Source: Rosistilla ulvae
GTDB lineage: Bacteria; Planctomycetota; Planctomycetia; Pirellulales; Pirellulaceae
Direction: 5' to 3'
Assembly (NCBI RefSeq): GCF_007741475.1
Contig: NZ_CP036261.1
Coordinates: 620,001-684,000, forward strand
Length of the DNA stretch: 64,000 bases
A model generated the notes under the pieces. The model was given only the letters and a program-made list of their open reading frames with translations, ran no database searches and was not told the origin of the DNA. The translations under genes were made by a program, and so were the position numbers. Of the stretch, positions 18,488 to 28,871 are shown piece after piece (positions within the stretch are counted from its first letter, which is position 1; each line of letters begins with the position of its first letter).

Positions 18488-19228
18488 TTACTTGCTCGGC
18501 TTGGTGAATCGCAGCAGATAGTTTTCTTCGAACGCATCGACTTCGACTTCATCGGTGAACTGGAAGCCGGCCGCGATGACTTCGCTTTGGAAGACCTCTT
18601 TTCCAGCCCGAACGTGGCCGAGGATGAACTCGCGCGATTTGCCTGGAATGCGGTCGAAGTCGATCAGGACCAATCGTCCGCCGGGTTTCAATGCACGGTA
18701 GATCGACGCCAGCGATTGCATCGGTTTTTCAAAGTGATGGTAGGTGTCGCAGATGAATACCAAGTCGACCGATTCGGAAGGCAAGCGGATCGATACGTCG
18801 GTGCCGAGCACCGGCGTTAGGTTTTCGATACCGTCGGCTGTCGCTCGGGAGGCGATGTGCTGTAGGAAGTTTGGCGCGATGTCGACGCTGTAGACCCATC
18901 CGTCCCAGCCGGTCGTCTTGGCGAACAACTGGCTGTAGAAACCGGTCCCCGCACCGACGTCGGCGATCCTTTCGCCCGGTTGGATCGCACACGCTGCCAA
19001 GACGGCTTTTCGCCCGGCGTAGACCTCGCGGCTTTCAACTTCAAAACGGTCCAGCCATTCGCTGACGTTCAGTTCCGGATCCTTGAAGTTGTCGTTGATC
19101 CCTGCGGGCAACGGAATCGTGGCGGGTGCTTCGGTTGTCGTCTGTTGGGCTTCCAGTCGCGCCGACGTTTGGACCAAGATGGTAACTATCACTGCTATCG
19201 CGGTGTGGAGAAAGGATCGGTGAGTCAT
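18488..19228 (-). CDS. Class I SAM-dependent methyltransferase with signal peptide
   Basis: 246 residues. Residues about 1-28 are a typical signal peptide (HTAIAVIVTILVQTSARLEAQ). The body is a class I methyltransferase fold: motif I is IADVGAGTGFYSQLFA, followed by VYSVDIAPNF, DLVFICDTYHHFEKP and LKPGGRLVLIDFDR. The substrate is unknown. An exported SAM-dependent enzyme is odd because SAM is cytoplasmic; similar signal-bearing methyltransferases are annotated in Planctomycetes. The gene is single, convergent with rarD. Confidence 0.85.
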   Translation of the reverse strand: MTHRSFLHTAIAVIVTILVQTSARLEAQQTTTEAPATIPLPAGINDNFKDPELNVSEWLDRFEVESREVYAGRKAVLAACAIQPGERIADVGAGTGFYSQLFAKTTGWDGWVYSVDIAPNFLQHIASRATADGIENLTPVLGTDVSIRLPSESVDLVFICDTYHHFEKPMQSLASIYRALKPGGRLVLIDFDRIPGKSREFILGHVRAGKEVFQSEVIAAGFQFTDEVEVDAFEENYLLRFTKPSK

Positions 19229-19345
19229 CAGTTCTCTCTTTCCTGTGGGGCTATAGGGTCGACTTGTGGTTTGTTTGCTGGTCTGTCGACAACTATTGTA
19301 ACAAGGGCCCAGCGTCTACGTTTGCGCTGAACGCTCGGTTGCGCA

Positions 19346-20428
19346 TCAGTCCGATTTTCCTGACACATCGGTGACTGTGGTTTGTTTTGCTGGGATCTTC
19401 TTTGGTGGGCCGGTGCTGGTCATTTGGTCGTGCATCCCCAGGCCGACGAAGGTGGCCAGCAGGATGCTTGTCGCCAGCAGGCCCATCCCCAGCCAACGCG
19501 TTCGTTTGATCTGCCACCACATCAGCAAGCCCGAACAGCCCCAGAAGACCATCGAGACGAACATCGCATCGACAAGCAGTGCCCACAGCCATCGGATCTC
19601 GACGACCGGCGTGTAGATTCGCCCTAGATGCATCCGTTGCAAGAAGGCTTTTTTGGTCAGTTGCGGCCGGTCGTCCTCGCGAACGCTGTTGACGCTGCCA
19701 TCGGCCAGGTTGTAGCTGACGATGCAGGGGATGCCATCGGCTTCGGCCGAGAAGACGACGCTCAGTTTTCGATATCCGAGGCTGGCGCGGTTCGAGGGCA
19801 GCCCCAGTTGGTCGAGCACTTCGGGAATCTGGCGTTGGATATCGGCGGAAACATTTGGCTGGATCTCGACTCGATAGACCTCTGCCAACGGATCGGGTTT
19901 ATCATCTGCCGCGTCGTCAGTTTCGGCGTCGACAAGTGTCGTGCGAACTTCGCCGTCGCCGGTGACGGGGTTGACGGCCAGTTGGTGTTTGGCGGTGGGT
20001 GTGTTGACGTTGTATTCGAGGTGGCCGCTGAACAGCGGTCGCCGATCGTCCGTGATGCGAAGCTTGGGGCCCTGCGATTCGGACGATTGCAGGTTGATTT
20101 GTTCGACCACCGCAGCCGCCGTCTTTTCGGCGGATGTCAGGTCGGTCAAAAGACCGTCGTCGAGATCTGCTGCGTGATAGGTGGTAACTTCGTCGGCGGT
20201 AAACATCCGCGGGTGATTAAACATCCAACCGCTGAACCCATACATCAGCACCCAGGGGAACATAAAGATCCCCGAGTAGAGATGGATCCGTCGCAGCAGC
20301 ATCACCGTCGACCGGCCCAGTTTTTCAGCTCGCGTCTTCTTTTTGGGCAGCCGCCGTGACGATTCGCCGTTTGCGTTATCGAGATCGTCGGTCGAATTGG
20401 GAGTGGCGGATTCAGTCGAGCTCGACAT
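19346..20428 (-). CDS. PepSY-associated transmembrane helix protein
   Basis: 360 residues from the ATG at 20428 (the open frame starts 53 codons further up without family-like sequence). A polar Ser/Asn-rich N-terminus leads to LLRRIHLYSGIFMFPWVLMYGFSG, the PepSY_TM signature with the conserved His, shortened here as RRIHLYSGIF. A periplasmic loop holding PepSY-like beta segments follows, then two C-terminal membrane helices (LWALLVDAMFVSMVFWGCSG, GMGLLATSILLATFVGLGM). Related proteins include iron uptake or reductase-associated membrane proteins; no TonB receptor or cytochrome lies next to it, so the role is unassigned. Confidence 0.78.
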   Translation of the reverse strand: MSSSTESATPNSTDDLDNANGESSRRLPKKKTRAEKLGRSTVMLLRRIHLYSGIFMFPWVLMYGFSGWMFNHPRMFTADEVTTYHAADLDDGLLTDLTSAEKTAAAVVEQINLQSSESQGPKLRITDDRRPLFSGHLEYNVNTPTAKHQLAVNPVTGDGEVRTTLVDAETDDAADDKPDPLAEVYRVEIQPNVSADIQRQIPEVLDQLGLPSNRASLGYRKLSVVFSAEADGIPCIVSYNLADGSVNSVREDDRPQLTKKAFLQRMHLGRIYTPVVEIRWLWALLVDAMFVSMVFWGCSGLLMWWQIKRTRWLGMGLLATSILLATFVGLGMHDQMTSTGPPKKIPAKQTTVTDVSGKSD

Positions 20429-20737
20429 GGCAGGCGTTGAGGATTGGGGAGGTGAATCGCGGCCAATGCGATCGCGCGGTGGATCGCAGTTACGCTCGGC
20501 GGATGCATTGTAGAGTGAGATGTTCGCCGCAGGGGGCGGCGGTCGTTTAGATCGTTGCTGCAATCTGGGCAAGCAACAAGGGGGCAATCGAGTCGCCTCA
20601 CCGCGTCGGCAGCAACGTCAGAGCGTGGGGCAGGGCAGGGGAGGTGGATCGGTTTTGATGCAAAGCGCCTCGATCTGCCGGTCAGCCGTGTAAGTGGAGT
20701 CGGACGCAGGAACGAAGAATCAATAACAAAAGCCCAG

Positions 20738-22006
20738 TTAGTATTTCGGGAAGATATCTGGGGTGGGGAAACGTTCGTTAACGCTAGAAGCCCCGTCGCT
20801 GAGGTATTCCTCGCGTGGCACGTGGACGTCGGGCCAGTTTGCAGGGCGGATGCGGACGACTCGCGTGGGGCGGATCCCTTCGGTTATGAGGTCCATCTCA
20901 AAACGGATCTGGATGCCGCTGCTGCCTAGCGGGACGTCTCCGGGCGTCGTCGTGACTTCGAGGATGGAGCCTCGCGCGGCCATTTGTGAGGGCCCCGCGG
21001 TGCCTCCTTCGGTATGCTTCAACGTATTCTCGGCCGCATTCATCAGCGCTCGGATACCTGTCTTGAAATCAGCGTAGAGGGAGGCATCCATACCGCCAAA
21101 CAGAGTCGCGGTCACGGTGGCGTGGCCGAACTTGCCGTACTCGACGGCATCGACCCAGGCGGGCATCCAGCGGCTGCGGATAAAAGCTTTGTGTACTTCG
21201 TTTTGGTTGTCGGTGGCTCGTTGCATCGCGGTGCCGTCGAGCCAGATGTCCGAGATATGGAAACGAGTGAACACGCCGCCTGGGGTGGGCTTCCAGGTGA
21301 GTCCGAGCAGGACGGCTTGACCGCCGAGGGATTTTTTGCCGCTGGCGGGCCAGCTGCCTTCGTCGATTAAATCCTTGACGCTGAGTCGTTCACGACCACG
21401 CCAGATGCGGGTGGCGGCGTCAAAAGTCATCGATTCCATGCTCGCGTCACCGCCATCGCTTTGCTTCGCTTCGAGGCTGGCGACGATCGTCCCTTGGTTG
21501 TTTTGGAGGTTTACTTCTTTGAGCTTCCAGACCTTGCCTTCGCGCTGGCAATGGCTGGGCTCGTCTTCGAGCAGGAGGACGTGGTTCTCGGCGGGAGCAA
21601 TTCCGGCACCACTGAGGCTGACGGTTTTCTTGCGGTTATCCACCGGAAGCACCGGTACGGCGGAGATCGTGGGATCGGGCGGGAGAAAGGCCCGGACGTG
21701 CATGATCGTGCCTAGCGGGATGTCGCGAAGATCCGCCGGTGCGCCGCGATAACGCACGATGCCGTAAGGGAGCATGGCGAAGGGGTGCGGGGCGTTTCTG
21801 CGGAACACGCCGATCGATTGCACGCGGATGCTGCCGCGGCGATTGGCATGGTCCACGAACACGAGTTCTCCGCGGTAGGAATGTGATTTTTCCAGAGGGG
21901 GAAACATTCCCGGTTCAGGTCGGAAAGGCTCGTCCGCGCTGGCGGCGTTTGCGAGCAAGGAGAGACTGATGTAGAGGGCCGCGAGCGATGTGAGGGTGGG
22001 GTGCAT
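20738..22006 (-). CDS. Exported protein of unknown function, tandem paralogue 2
   Basis: 422 residues from ATG 22006 (another ATG lies at 22030). Signal peptide (SLAALYISLSLLANAASA), then DEPFRPEPGMFPPLEKSH and a long beta-rich body. It is paralogous throughout to the gene at 22247-23518, sharing [59 protein letters not shown] and the ending FPTPDIFPKY. DNA identity is also high, implying a fairly recent tandem duplication. I recognise no named domain. It is last in the operon led by the DUF1592 gene, after a 240-bp gap. Confidence 0.75.
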   Translation of the reverse strand: MHPTLTSLAALYISLSLLANAASADEPFRPEPGMFPPLEKSHSYRGELVFVDHANRRGSIRVQSIGVFRRNAPHPFAMLPYGIVRYRGAPADLRDIPLGTIMHVRAFLPPDPTISAVPVLPVDNRKKTVSLSGAGIAPAENHVLLLEDEPSHCQREGKVWKLKEVNLQNNQGTIVASLEAKQSDGGDASMESMTFDAATRIWRGRERLSVKDLIDEGSWPASGKKSLGGQAVLLGLTWKPTPGGVFTRFHISDIWLDGTAMQRATDNQNEVHKAFIRSRWMPAWVDAVEYGKFGHATVTATLFGGMDASLYADFKTGIRALMNAAENTLKHTEGGTAGPSQMAARGSILEVTTTPGDVPLGSSGIQIRFEMDLITEGIRPTRVVRIRPANWPDVHVPREEYLSDGASSVNERFPTPDIFPKY

Positions 22007-22246
22007 AGGATTCGAGTTCAAATTTAACATGTGTGCAGATCGGGATCGCAAGGCGAGCGGCAGGTGGAAACTTACCGGAGTAGAAAACTTGTCCTCGATG
22101 TTCAGGAACAGTGGAGACAACGGTTCTACGATCGCCGGGGAATTTATTTTCCGCCGCTCGGCAATGGGCCCGTCGAGTGGCGGCGAATAGAAAAACGGTG
22201 GCAACCTAAGTCTCTGAGGGGAGGCAGCACGGGCGACTTTTCAGGG

Positions 22247-23518
22247 TTAGTATTTGGGGAAGATCGCCGGGGTCGGGAAGCGTTCTTCCATGTTGGCTCC
22301 ATCGTTGAGGTATTCCTCACGCGGCAACTGAACCTTGGGCCAGTTTGTTGGGCGGACACGGACGACTCTGCCTGGACGGATGCCTTCGATGATGAGGTCG
22401 GTCTCAAAATGGATCTGGATGCCGCTGCTGCCCAATGGCACGTCGCTGCTCGTCTTCGTAACCTCCAGAATGGATCCTCGTGAGGCCATGTGCGCGGGGC
22501 CGTAGGCACCGTGGGTGTGCTTCAGCGTATGCTCGACCGCATTCACTAAGGCGGGGGCCTCTTTTTTGAAATCGGCGTAGAGGGATTCGTCCATGCCGCC
22601 GAACAAGGTCGCCGTCACCTTGGCGCGACCGAACTTTCCATATTCGACGGCATCGATCCAAGCGGGCATCCAGCGACTGCGGATAAAAGCCTTGTGCGTT
22701 TCGGTTTGATTGCGGGCAGCGCGTTGCATCGCCTCGTCGTCCAACCAGATGTCCGAGATGTGGAATCGCGTGAACACACCGTCGGGTGTCGGCTTCCAGG
22801 TAATGCCGAGCAGGACGGTCTGACCATCGAGCGATTTCTTTCCACTGGTGGGCCAGGTGCCTTCGGAGATCAAATCCTCGACCAAGAGGCATTCGCGGCC
22901 GCGCCAGATGCGAGTGGCGGCGTCGAAGGTCATCGATTCCTCCGTGGCGTTTTCGTCACTCCCTTCCTTCGGTTCACGGCGTGCGACGATCATCCCCTCG
23001 CTGTTTTTAAGGTCCACTTCTTTGAGCTTCCAAACCAATCCCTCGCGCTGGCAGTGACTGGGTTCGTCTTCCAGAAGGAGCACGTGGTTCTCGGCGGGGG
23101 CGATTCCGGTGCCGCGATTGTGGTTCGCGTCTTTTGACTTGTTGTTGACTGGCAGTACCGGCACGGCAGATATCGTAGGGTCGGGCGGAAGAAACGCCCG
23201 AACGTGCAGCACAGTACCCAACGGGATGTCGCGCAGATCCGCCGGTGCGTCGTGATAACGCACGATACCGTAGGGGAGCATGGCGAAGGGGTGCGGGTCG
23301 TTGCGGAAGAACATGCCCGACCCTTGCACGCGGATGCTGCCGCGGCGGTTGGCATGATCCACGAAGACAAGTTCGCCCCGGTAGGAATGCGATTTTTCCA
23401 AAGCAGGGAAGGTTCCCGCTTCGGGGCGGAACGGCTCGTCCGCGGTGCTGGCGATTGTGAACAGGGAGAGGCTGAGGCAGAGGGCCGCGGGCCGGGTTGG
23501 ATTGAGGAAACGCATCAT
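22247..23518 (-). CDS. Exported protein of unknown function, tandem paralogue 1
   Basis: 423 residues. Signal peptide ([16 protein letters not shown]), mature part beginning [18 protein letters not shown], no membrane helices. It is closely similar along its length to the product of 20738-22006. Its ATG overlaps the stop of the DUF1552 gene by 4 nt, so the two are translationally coupled and this gene belongs to the DUF1592-DUF1552 operon. A repeated pattern of short beta strands ([25 protein letters not shown]) suggests a beta-barrel or beta-sandwich, but no family is recognised. Confidence 0.78.
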   Translation of the reverse strand: MMRFLNPTRPAALCLSLSLFTIASTADEPFRPEAGTFPALEKSHSYRGELVFVDHANRRGSIRVQGSGMFFRNDPHPFAMLPYGIVRYHDAPADLRDIPLGTVLHVRAFLPPDPTISAVPVLPVNNKSKDANHNRGTGIAPAENHVLLLEDEPSHCQREGLVWKLKEVDLKNSEGMIVARREPKEGSDENATEESMTFDAATRIWRGRECLLVEDLISEGTWPTSGKKSLDGQTVLLGITWKPTPDGVFTRFHISDIWLDDEAMQRAARNQTETHKAFIRSRWMPAWIDAVEYGKFGRAKVTATLFGGMDESLYADFKKEAPALVNAVEHTLKHTHGAYGPAHMASRGSILEVTKTSSDVPLGSSGIQIHFETDLIIEGIRPGRVVRVRPTNWPKVQLPREEYLNDGANMEERFPTPAIFPKY

Positions 23519-24891
23519 ACTTCGATCACCTTATTGCTGTCGCCGAATTGGTCGATTTCCACGCCCATCCGCTGAGCCATCATGAGCAGCAGGTTGCTCA
23601 TGTGGGCGTTCGGGTTCGCGGGACGGCTGCACAGCTGATAGTGCTTGGTAGTGAGCGCTCCATCGGCTCCGAGCGCGTAGCCTTTGAAGTCTTCCGCCGA
23701 CTGATTGAAGTCGAGGTGGCTGCCGTGCTTCAGCCCGAGATCCGACCCGCCGGCAAGGACCAGCGGCAGGTTCGCGTTTCCATGGCTGTGGCCATAGCAC
23801 ATGCCGCTGCCGAAGAGTGACATCGTCGAGTCTAGGAGCGGCTTGCCGTTGAGGTCGTTGGTCTCCGCGAGCCGGGTGAGGAAATAACTGAACTGCTCTA
23901 CGGCAAAGGTGTCATACATGGTCAGCTTTTCCATGTAGCCTGCGTCCCCGCCGTGGTGGCTCAGTTGATGGCGCGACTCGGTGATGCCGATTTCGGGAAT
24001 CGCGATGGCATCCCCTTCACCTCCCATGCTGAAGGTGGCCACGCGTGTCACGTCGGTTTGAAAGGCGAGCACCATCAGGTCGTAGACCGTGCGGAAATAA
24101 TCACCTGCCATTGTGGTGGCAATATCGCGGTTGGTGCGTTTGCGGTCCGCGTCGGAAACGACCGGCAGCGGCGTGTCGAGCCACGCATCGGCCCGTCGCG
24201 TTCGGATCTCCGCCTCGCGGATGGAGCTGAGGTATTGGTCCATTCGTCCCTTGTCCGCCGATCCCATATTTTTCTCAAGACGGCGCACTTCGGCGAGGTT
24301 GGCGTCCAGGACGCTCCCTTTACGACGCAAGGCTCTCCGTTGGGCAGTTTTGCCCCCTTTCGGTTCCTCGAACATCGATGCGAAGATCTCGCTGCAACGA
24401 CGCATCGCAGGCAGCCGGACCCCGTCGGCTGTCCAGGCGAGGGAATCCTGAGTGATGGCGACCTCCATCGACGAGACACGGGTGTGCTGCGCCGTGACCT
24501 CCGCCATCTTCTGGTCCACCGAGATGGTGTTCCGATCCGAAGGACCGAGCTTTCCGCCGGTCAACCAGACGGAGATGCAGTTGTGGTGATGGCTGAGGGC
24601 ACCCGGATGATGCAGGCCGCTGATGGGCGTGATGACCTGGCGATGCTTCTCCAGAGGCATGAGCGACCTGGAAAGCTGGTAGTTCTTGCCCGGTGTGGTG
24701 ATCTGATAGTTGAGTGAATGGACGCCGTTGGCGAGATAGATGAAGGCACTGCGGCGAGGCGAGGCGGTTTCCTTTTCAGCCGCCCGCAGAGGAATCATGC
24801 ATTCCAGTAGGGGCAGGGAGATCAGGCTGCCCATGGCACGAAGGGCATGGCGGCGGTCGATCAGCCAGGATTGGGAAAGATAGTTGCTCAT
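23515..24891 (-). CDS. DUF1552 family exported protein
   Basis: 458 residues from ATG 24891. An Arg-Arg-His signal ([21 protein letters not shown]) resembles a Tat leader, as is usual in this family. DUF1552 features: [33 protein letters not shown], and a C-terminal sulfatase/alkaline-phosphatase-like region with [22 protein letters not shown] (shortened [14 protein letters not shown]). DUF1552 genes are almost always paired with DUF1592-type cytochrome genes in Planctomycetes and Verrucomicrobia, as here; their reaction is not known. It starts 23 nt after the upstream stop and overlaps the next gene by 4 nt. Confidence 0.88.
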   Translation of the reverse strand: MSNYLSQSWLIDRRHALRAMGSLISLPLLECMIPLRAAEKETASPRRSAFIYLANGVHSLNYQITTPGKNYQLSRSLMPLEKHRQVITPISGLHHPGALSHHHNCISVWLTGGKLGPSDRNTISVDQKMAEVTAQHTRVSSMEVAITQDSLAWTADGVRLPAMRRCSEIFASMFEEPKGGKTAQRRALRRKGSVLDANLAEVRRLEKNMGSADKGRMDQYLSSIREAEIRTRRADAWLDTPLPVVSDADRKRTNRDIATTMAGDYFRTVYDLMVLAFQTDVTRVATFSMGGEGDAIAIPEIGITESRHQLSHHGGDAGYMEKLTMYDTFAVEQFSYFLTRLAETNDLNGKPLLDSTMSLFGSGMCYGHSHGNANLPLVLAGGSDLGLKHGSHLDFNQSAEDFKGYALGADGALTTKHYQLCSRPANPNAHMSNLLLMMAQRMGVEIDQFGDSNKVIEV

Positions 24892-24914
24892 AGGATTCTC
24901 ATTACTTTGGTTGG

Positions 24915-27407
24915 TTAGCGTTTGCGGATCAGGTTGGACAGGGCCACGGCTCGGACGACATCTTTGACACGGTAGTCGTGCTTTTTGGCTTCCGCCTGGA
25001 TCGCCGCCACTTCCTCTTGATCGTCCACGGTGAGGACGCGGCGGAGAGCGTAGGTGCAAAGGTGTTCGATGAAGGCCCGCGCGATTTGGTCGCGGTCTTC
25101 GAGCAGCAGCTGTTTGAATTGGACAGAATCCTCGAATGAACGGCCGCCAGGTAGCACGCCGGAGGAATCGATCTTGGGATCCTCACCGAGGCCCGCCGCG
25201 GCCTTTTCGTGGGTGCGCCACTGGCCGATGGCATCGTAGTTATCCCAGGCGAGTCCCAAGGGGTCGATTCTCGCGTGGCAAGCGGCACAGTTGGCGTCGC
25301 TGCGATGCGCCTCGATCTTCTGGCGAAGGGTGGCCTTAGGGCTTTTCGGCGGAGTGGGTTCGATGGCGCTCACGTTGGCTGGCGGGGGCGGGGGCGTTTT
25401 GTTGAAGATCGATTCGCTGACCCACACGCCGCGGTGGACCGGGCGATGGCGAGTGCCGTCGGAGGTCAGCCCGAGTACCGCCCCCATCGTGAGCAGACCG
25501 CCGCGATGATCCTCGGGCTTCAGCGCGACGCGCTGAAAGCCGCCCGACTTGGGTTCCGGCAGTCCGTAGAAATCGCACAGCCGGGCGTTGGCCATCGTCC
25601 AATCGGAATCGATGAAACTGTCGATCGGTAGGTTCTTCGCGAACATCTCACGGAAATATTCGATCGGCTCAGATCGCATGCTCGTCTCGAGCCACGCGTC
25701 GTAGACGGGGTAGAGCTTCTTGTCAGGGGGAAACATTCCCACGCGGTGCAGTTGCAGCCACTGTCGCGAGAAGTCGTCGACCAGGCGATGGATCTTGTCG
25801 TCCGTCAACATCCGGTCCACTTCCTGCTTCAGCCCATCACCATTCAGGGAGCCCGCTTGGGCAGCGTTGAATAGGATATCGTCGGGCATCGAACTCCAAA
25901 GGAAATACGAGAGCCTGGAGGCCAGTTCCCAGTCGTTGAGGCGTTCGCGAGCCTCCGGTTCGCCCTCGACGAGGTAGATGAAGTGTCTGGAGGTCAGCAC
26001 GCCCACCATCGCGACACGAAAGGCGTCGGCCGTCTTCTCTCCTGCTTCTCGCTCGAAGCGGTAGGCTTGCAGATATGCCTCCAGCTCTTCCGTTTTCACC
26101 GGCCGCCGCCAGGCTCGTTCGGCGAAGCGTTGAAGATGCGCTGCGACCACTTCGGGCGCCGCGTCATCGGGAGGGACAAGATCGTTGCGCAGTGACTTTT
26201 CAGATTCCGTAACAAGTGGTCCCTCCCACTGGATCCAATCGAGGAGCACGGTGGAGAAGATGCCGTTCCCCTTGTCATCGAACATCTGTGGAGCGTTCGG
26301 ATTCAGGAGCAGGGTCTCGCTGCTGTGTGTGAAGATGTAACCGCCTCGGCTGCTGAGCGCATTGCGGAAGGCGGCACCGGCTCTTCGGTCCACTACATCG
26401 GTCGCCACCACGCAGAAGTGCAGGCTCGTGGGCATCTCGAGAAACACCTCGAACTCATAAACCTGCGGACTATCCTCCGGGGCGGTGAGGTCAAACTCGA
26501 TGAGGCCATCCACCGTCTCCTCACCCGTCCGCTTGCCGATGCTCAGATGGGCCGGCTGGCCATCGGTCGGCCGGATTCCACTGGCTTGGATGCGGACTTT
26601 GTACAGCCCACTGTGCTCCGGCCCCGTCCTTCCGAACCAGTTGGACGAGAGCGCGTTCTGGACATTGCCGGGAAACAGCAGATACCGCAGCGGCCGCTTG
26701 ATGCCGAATCGGTCCAACGCCGCTTGTTGGGCCTTGCCACCGCGGTACCGCAATTCGGCAGCAGTCTTGTGGACTTTGCGTGTCTCGCTGGAGGTAGCGG
26801 GGAAGGCCCTGTCGAGGACGAGTTCCGCGGCGCGGTAGTAGCGATCGATATGCGATGGGGAGAGTGAAAGCTCGGACCCGATGCGCTCAAAACCATGCCA
26901 TAGCGTATCTTCGTTCAACTCGCCCGGCTTGGTGGGATCATAGCGCACGCCGAGCAGATCATAGACGGTATTCTGATATTCTTTGCGACTCAGACGATAA
27001 TGTGCCACTGCTGGTCGGGCCGCCATCCGCGCCGCCCGTCCCTCTTTAAGCCTCGCGTCGAGCTTCGCAACAAATGCCGAGATCTCCGCCAGCGTTGGCT
27101 GCGGCTCGTTCTCGGGGGGCATCTCGCCGCTGTTGATCTTCTCGAGCGCCTCCGCCCAGTGATGGCTGTCGATGCCCGACTTGAAATCGCGAGAGAGTTG
27201 GTTGATCCGCACGTCCCCCTCTTCGTTCTCAGGGCCATGGCACCGCACGCAATGCGTCTCCAGGAAGGCTTCAAACGGTTCCGACCCGCCGGCGGCACTC
27301 TCTAAGCCAAGTCCGGCAGCGAGGAACAACAGGGTGGCGATGAAGCAGCGAGGCACCTTCGAGGTGGGAGGAACGACGAGATGGGGTTCGATGAATTGGT
27401 TCGTCAT
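24915..27407 (-). CDS. Planctomycete cytochrome C / DUF1592-type multidomain protein
   Basis: 830 residues from ATG 27407 (a second ATG at 27428 is possible). An N-terminal signal/anchor ([18 protein letters not shown]) leads to a cytochrome-like module with one CXXCH ([20 protein letters not shown]). Then come the usual domains in order: DUF1587 ([18 protein letters not shown]), DUF1595, DUF1592 ([14 protein letters not shown]), DUF1588 ([20 protein letters not shown]) and DUF1585 (near [17 protein letters not shown], a second CXXCH). It is probably a periplasmic haem protein working with the DUF1552 partner. It is first gene of a four-gene operon that ends with two tandem paralogues. Confidence 0.9.
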   Translation of the reverse strand: MTNQFIEPHLVVPPTSKVPRCFIATLLFLAAGLGLESAAGGSEPFEAFLETHCVRCHGPENEEGDVRINQLSRDFKSGIDSHHWAEALEKINSGEMPPENEPQPTLAEISAFVAKLDARLKEGRAARMAARPAVAHYRLSRKEYQNTVYDLLGVRYDPTKPGELNEDTLWHGFERIGSELSLSPSHIDRYYRAAELVLDRAFPATSSETRKVHKTAAELRYRGGKAQQAALDRFGIKRPLRYLLFPGNVQNALSSNWFGRTGPEHSGLYKVRIQASGIRPTDGQPAHLSIGKRTGEETVDGLIEFDLTAPEDSPQVYEFEVFLEMPTSLHFCVVATDVVDRRAGAAFRNALSSRGGYIFTHSSETLLLNPNAPQMFDDKGNGIFSTVLLDWIQWEGPLVTESEKSLRNDLVPPDDAAPEVVAAHLQRFAERAWRRPVKTEELEAYLQAYRFEREAGEKTADAFRVAMVGVLTSRHFIYLVEGEPEARERLNDWELASRLSYFLWSSMPDDILFNAAQAGSLNGDGLKQEVDRMLTDDKIHRLVDDFSRQWLQLHRVGMFPPDKKLYPVYDAWLETSMRSEPIEYFREMFAKNLPIDSFIDSDWTMANARLCDFYGLPEPKSGGFQRVALKPEDHRGGLLTMGAVLGLTSDGTRHRPVHRGVWVSESIFNKTPPPPPANVSAIEPTPPKSPKATLRQKIEAHRSDANCAACHARIDPLGLAWDNYDAIGQWRTHEKAAAGLGEDPKIDSSGVLPGGRSFEDSVQFKQLLLEDRDQIARAFIEHLCTYALRRVLTVDDQEEVAAIQAEAKKHDYRVKDVVRAVALSNLIRKR

Positions 27408-27428
27408 TGGAAAGTAAGTTCTCTGCAT

Positions 27429-28088
27429 TGCAATAAAAACGGAGTCTCGATTTGCCTGCTTCCGTCAGTCCAGCTCACGCATCGGCTCGGTATTGGCGTC
27501 CATCGGGTTGCCACATCTCACGAAGTTCGAAGCGATCGGGAGCGTGAGACCGTAGTGCACGCAGCGGCTGCTTAAACGATGTGATGGGGATGTGTTTCAC
27601 TTTACTTCCATTTTGTGTGATTTGCACGCCCCTAGAAGGGTGCGTCATGCATTGGCCCCCAGTCTCGTTGGCCTGGCTCGGGAATCGCTGTAGCGCAGCC
27701 GTGCTTCGGTTTTCTCAGACGTTGCAGGGGAACAAGAACAGCCATTTCTCGCAAGCGATCGATGGCGACGTGGCTCGTGAGCGAAAAACGATGGACCGGA
27801 CCAGAGTCTCCTCGTGGCGGTGATTCTGGTTTCCGCCCGTCGCAAGTTTGCTCGGGAAAAATCTACGGAAGGGCAGGGCAGGGGGGCTTTGGCGGATTGG
27901 GGCTTGATGCGACCTTCTGCCTATGTCGAAGGTGAATCACGGTGCCGCAAGGCCTGCGAGGGGAGCGGCGAATGGTATCGCAGCTGCCGTGATAGTCGCG
28001 CTTATTGCCCGCTTTTCACGTTTTCTCTTGAGGTTTATGCGATTATCGATAATATAGGAATTGTGATCTGTTGTGAGGCGAGGGGCGG
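27429..28088. other. Intergenic region between divergent operons
   Basis: 660 bp separating the DUF1592 operon (minus) from the GntR gene (plus). It should hold both promoters. Visible: two overlapping GGGCAGGG octamers at 27871-27883 and the palindrome ATTATCGATAAT at 28042-28053. Short ORFs here have no coding character. Confidence 0.6.
28042..28053. promoter_or_regulatory. Candidate operator palindrome upstream of GntR gene
   Basis: ATTATCGATAAT is a perfect 12-bp palindrome in an AT-rich patch 35 nt before the GntR start. Its place fits autoregulation by the FCD-type GntR protein encoded next to it; this is an inference from position only. Confidence 0.35.
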
Positions 28089-28769
28089 ATGTTTGAACGG
28101 AAGTGTATGAGCGACGTGATTCGCGATCGCATCGCGGGCCGGATTTACGACGGTTCGCTGCAGCCGGGAGAGAGGTTGCGCGAGCTGGCGATTGCGGAAG
28201 AGTTTGGCACCAGCCAAACGCCAGTTCGTGAGGCGCTGCGGGAACTCGAAGCGCTCCGCTTGGTTCATTCGGAAGCCTACAAAGGGACGCGTGTTCGCGA
28301 GATCACCGCGCGGGAGATGACCGAGGTCTATCTGGTCCGCGCGATCCTGGAACAACGCGCCGCCGAACTGGCTGGCTCGCGATTAGAAAACAACGTGGAA
28401 CCGTTGGATCGAGAGGTCGATCGGATTTGTGATTCCGCGGCGGATGGGGATGTCGATGGGTACGCCCGGCACAACCTCGACTTCCACCGCCAGATCGTGG
28501 TCGCGGCAGACAACATGGTCCTGCTGCAGACCTGGGACTCATTACGTTTTGAAGCGAAGATCCGCATCAACTTGATACGCAAGATGCCGTCGATCGTTGA
28601 ACGCGCCGCCGAACACCGGCCGATCGTCGCTGCGTTGCGACGCGGTGATGGGGACGCAGCGGGGCGATTGTTGCGCGAACATTCCGAATCCTTTGCCGCC
28701 GTTTGGGCTGAAGAAGCCGCCGCACAATTGAAGACGCAAGAGATGGAGGCGCAAGAGACATCGTCCTAG
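28089..28769 (+). CDS. GntR family transcriptional regulator, FCD subfamily
   Basis: 226 residues. N-terminal winged helix (IRDRIAGRIYDGSLQPGERL, SQTPVREALRELEALRLV) is the standard GntR DNA-binding module. The C-terminal part is an FCD all-helical effector domain (YLVRAILEQRAAELAG, NLDFHRQIVVAADN, HRPIVAALRRGD) with the metal-binding Asp/His pattern. FCD regulators typically sense organic acids or sugar acids. It lies 102 nt upstream of, and in the same direction as, the RND efflux pair, so it may control that pair or itself. A later ATG at 28107 (MSDVIRD) is an alternative start. Confidence 0.9.
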   Translation: MFERKCMSDVIRDRIAGRIYDGSLQPGERLRELAIAEEFGTSQTPVREALRELEALRLVHSEAYKGTRVREITAREMTEVYLVRAILEQRAAELAGSRLENNVEPLDREVDRICDSAADGDVDGYARHNLDFHRQIVVAADNMVLLQTWDSLRFEAKIRINLIRKMPSIVERAAEHRPIVAALRRGDGDAAGRLLREHSESFAAVWAEEAAAQLKTQEMEAQETSS

Positions 28770-28871
28770 CCGACTTCGCCAAACCCTCCCCAACCCACCG
28801 CTGGATCGCGATCGGCGATCCACAAAAAATCCCACCTGAATTTCGACCTGCCACCCTGAGACTGTTCTGTC

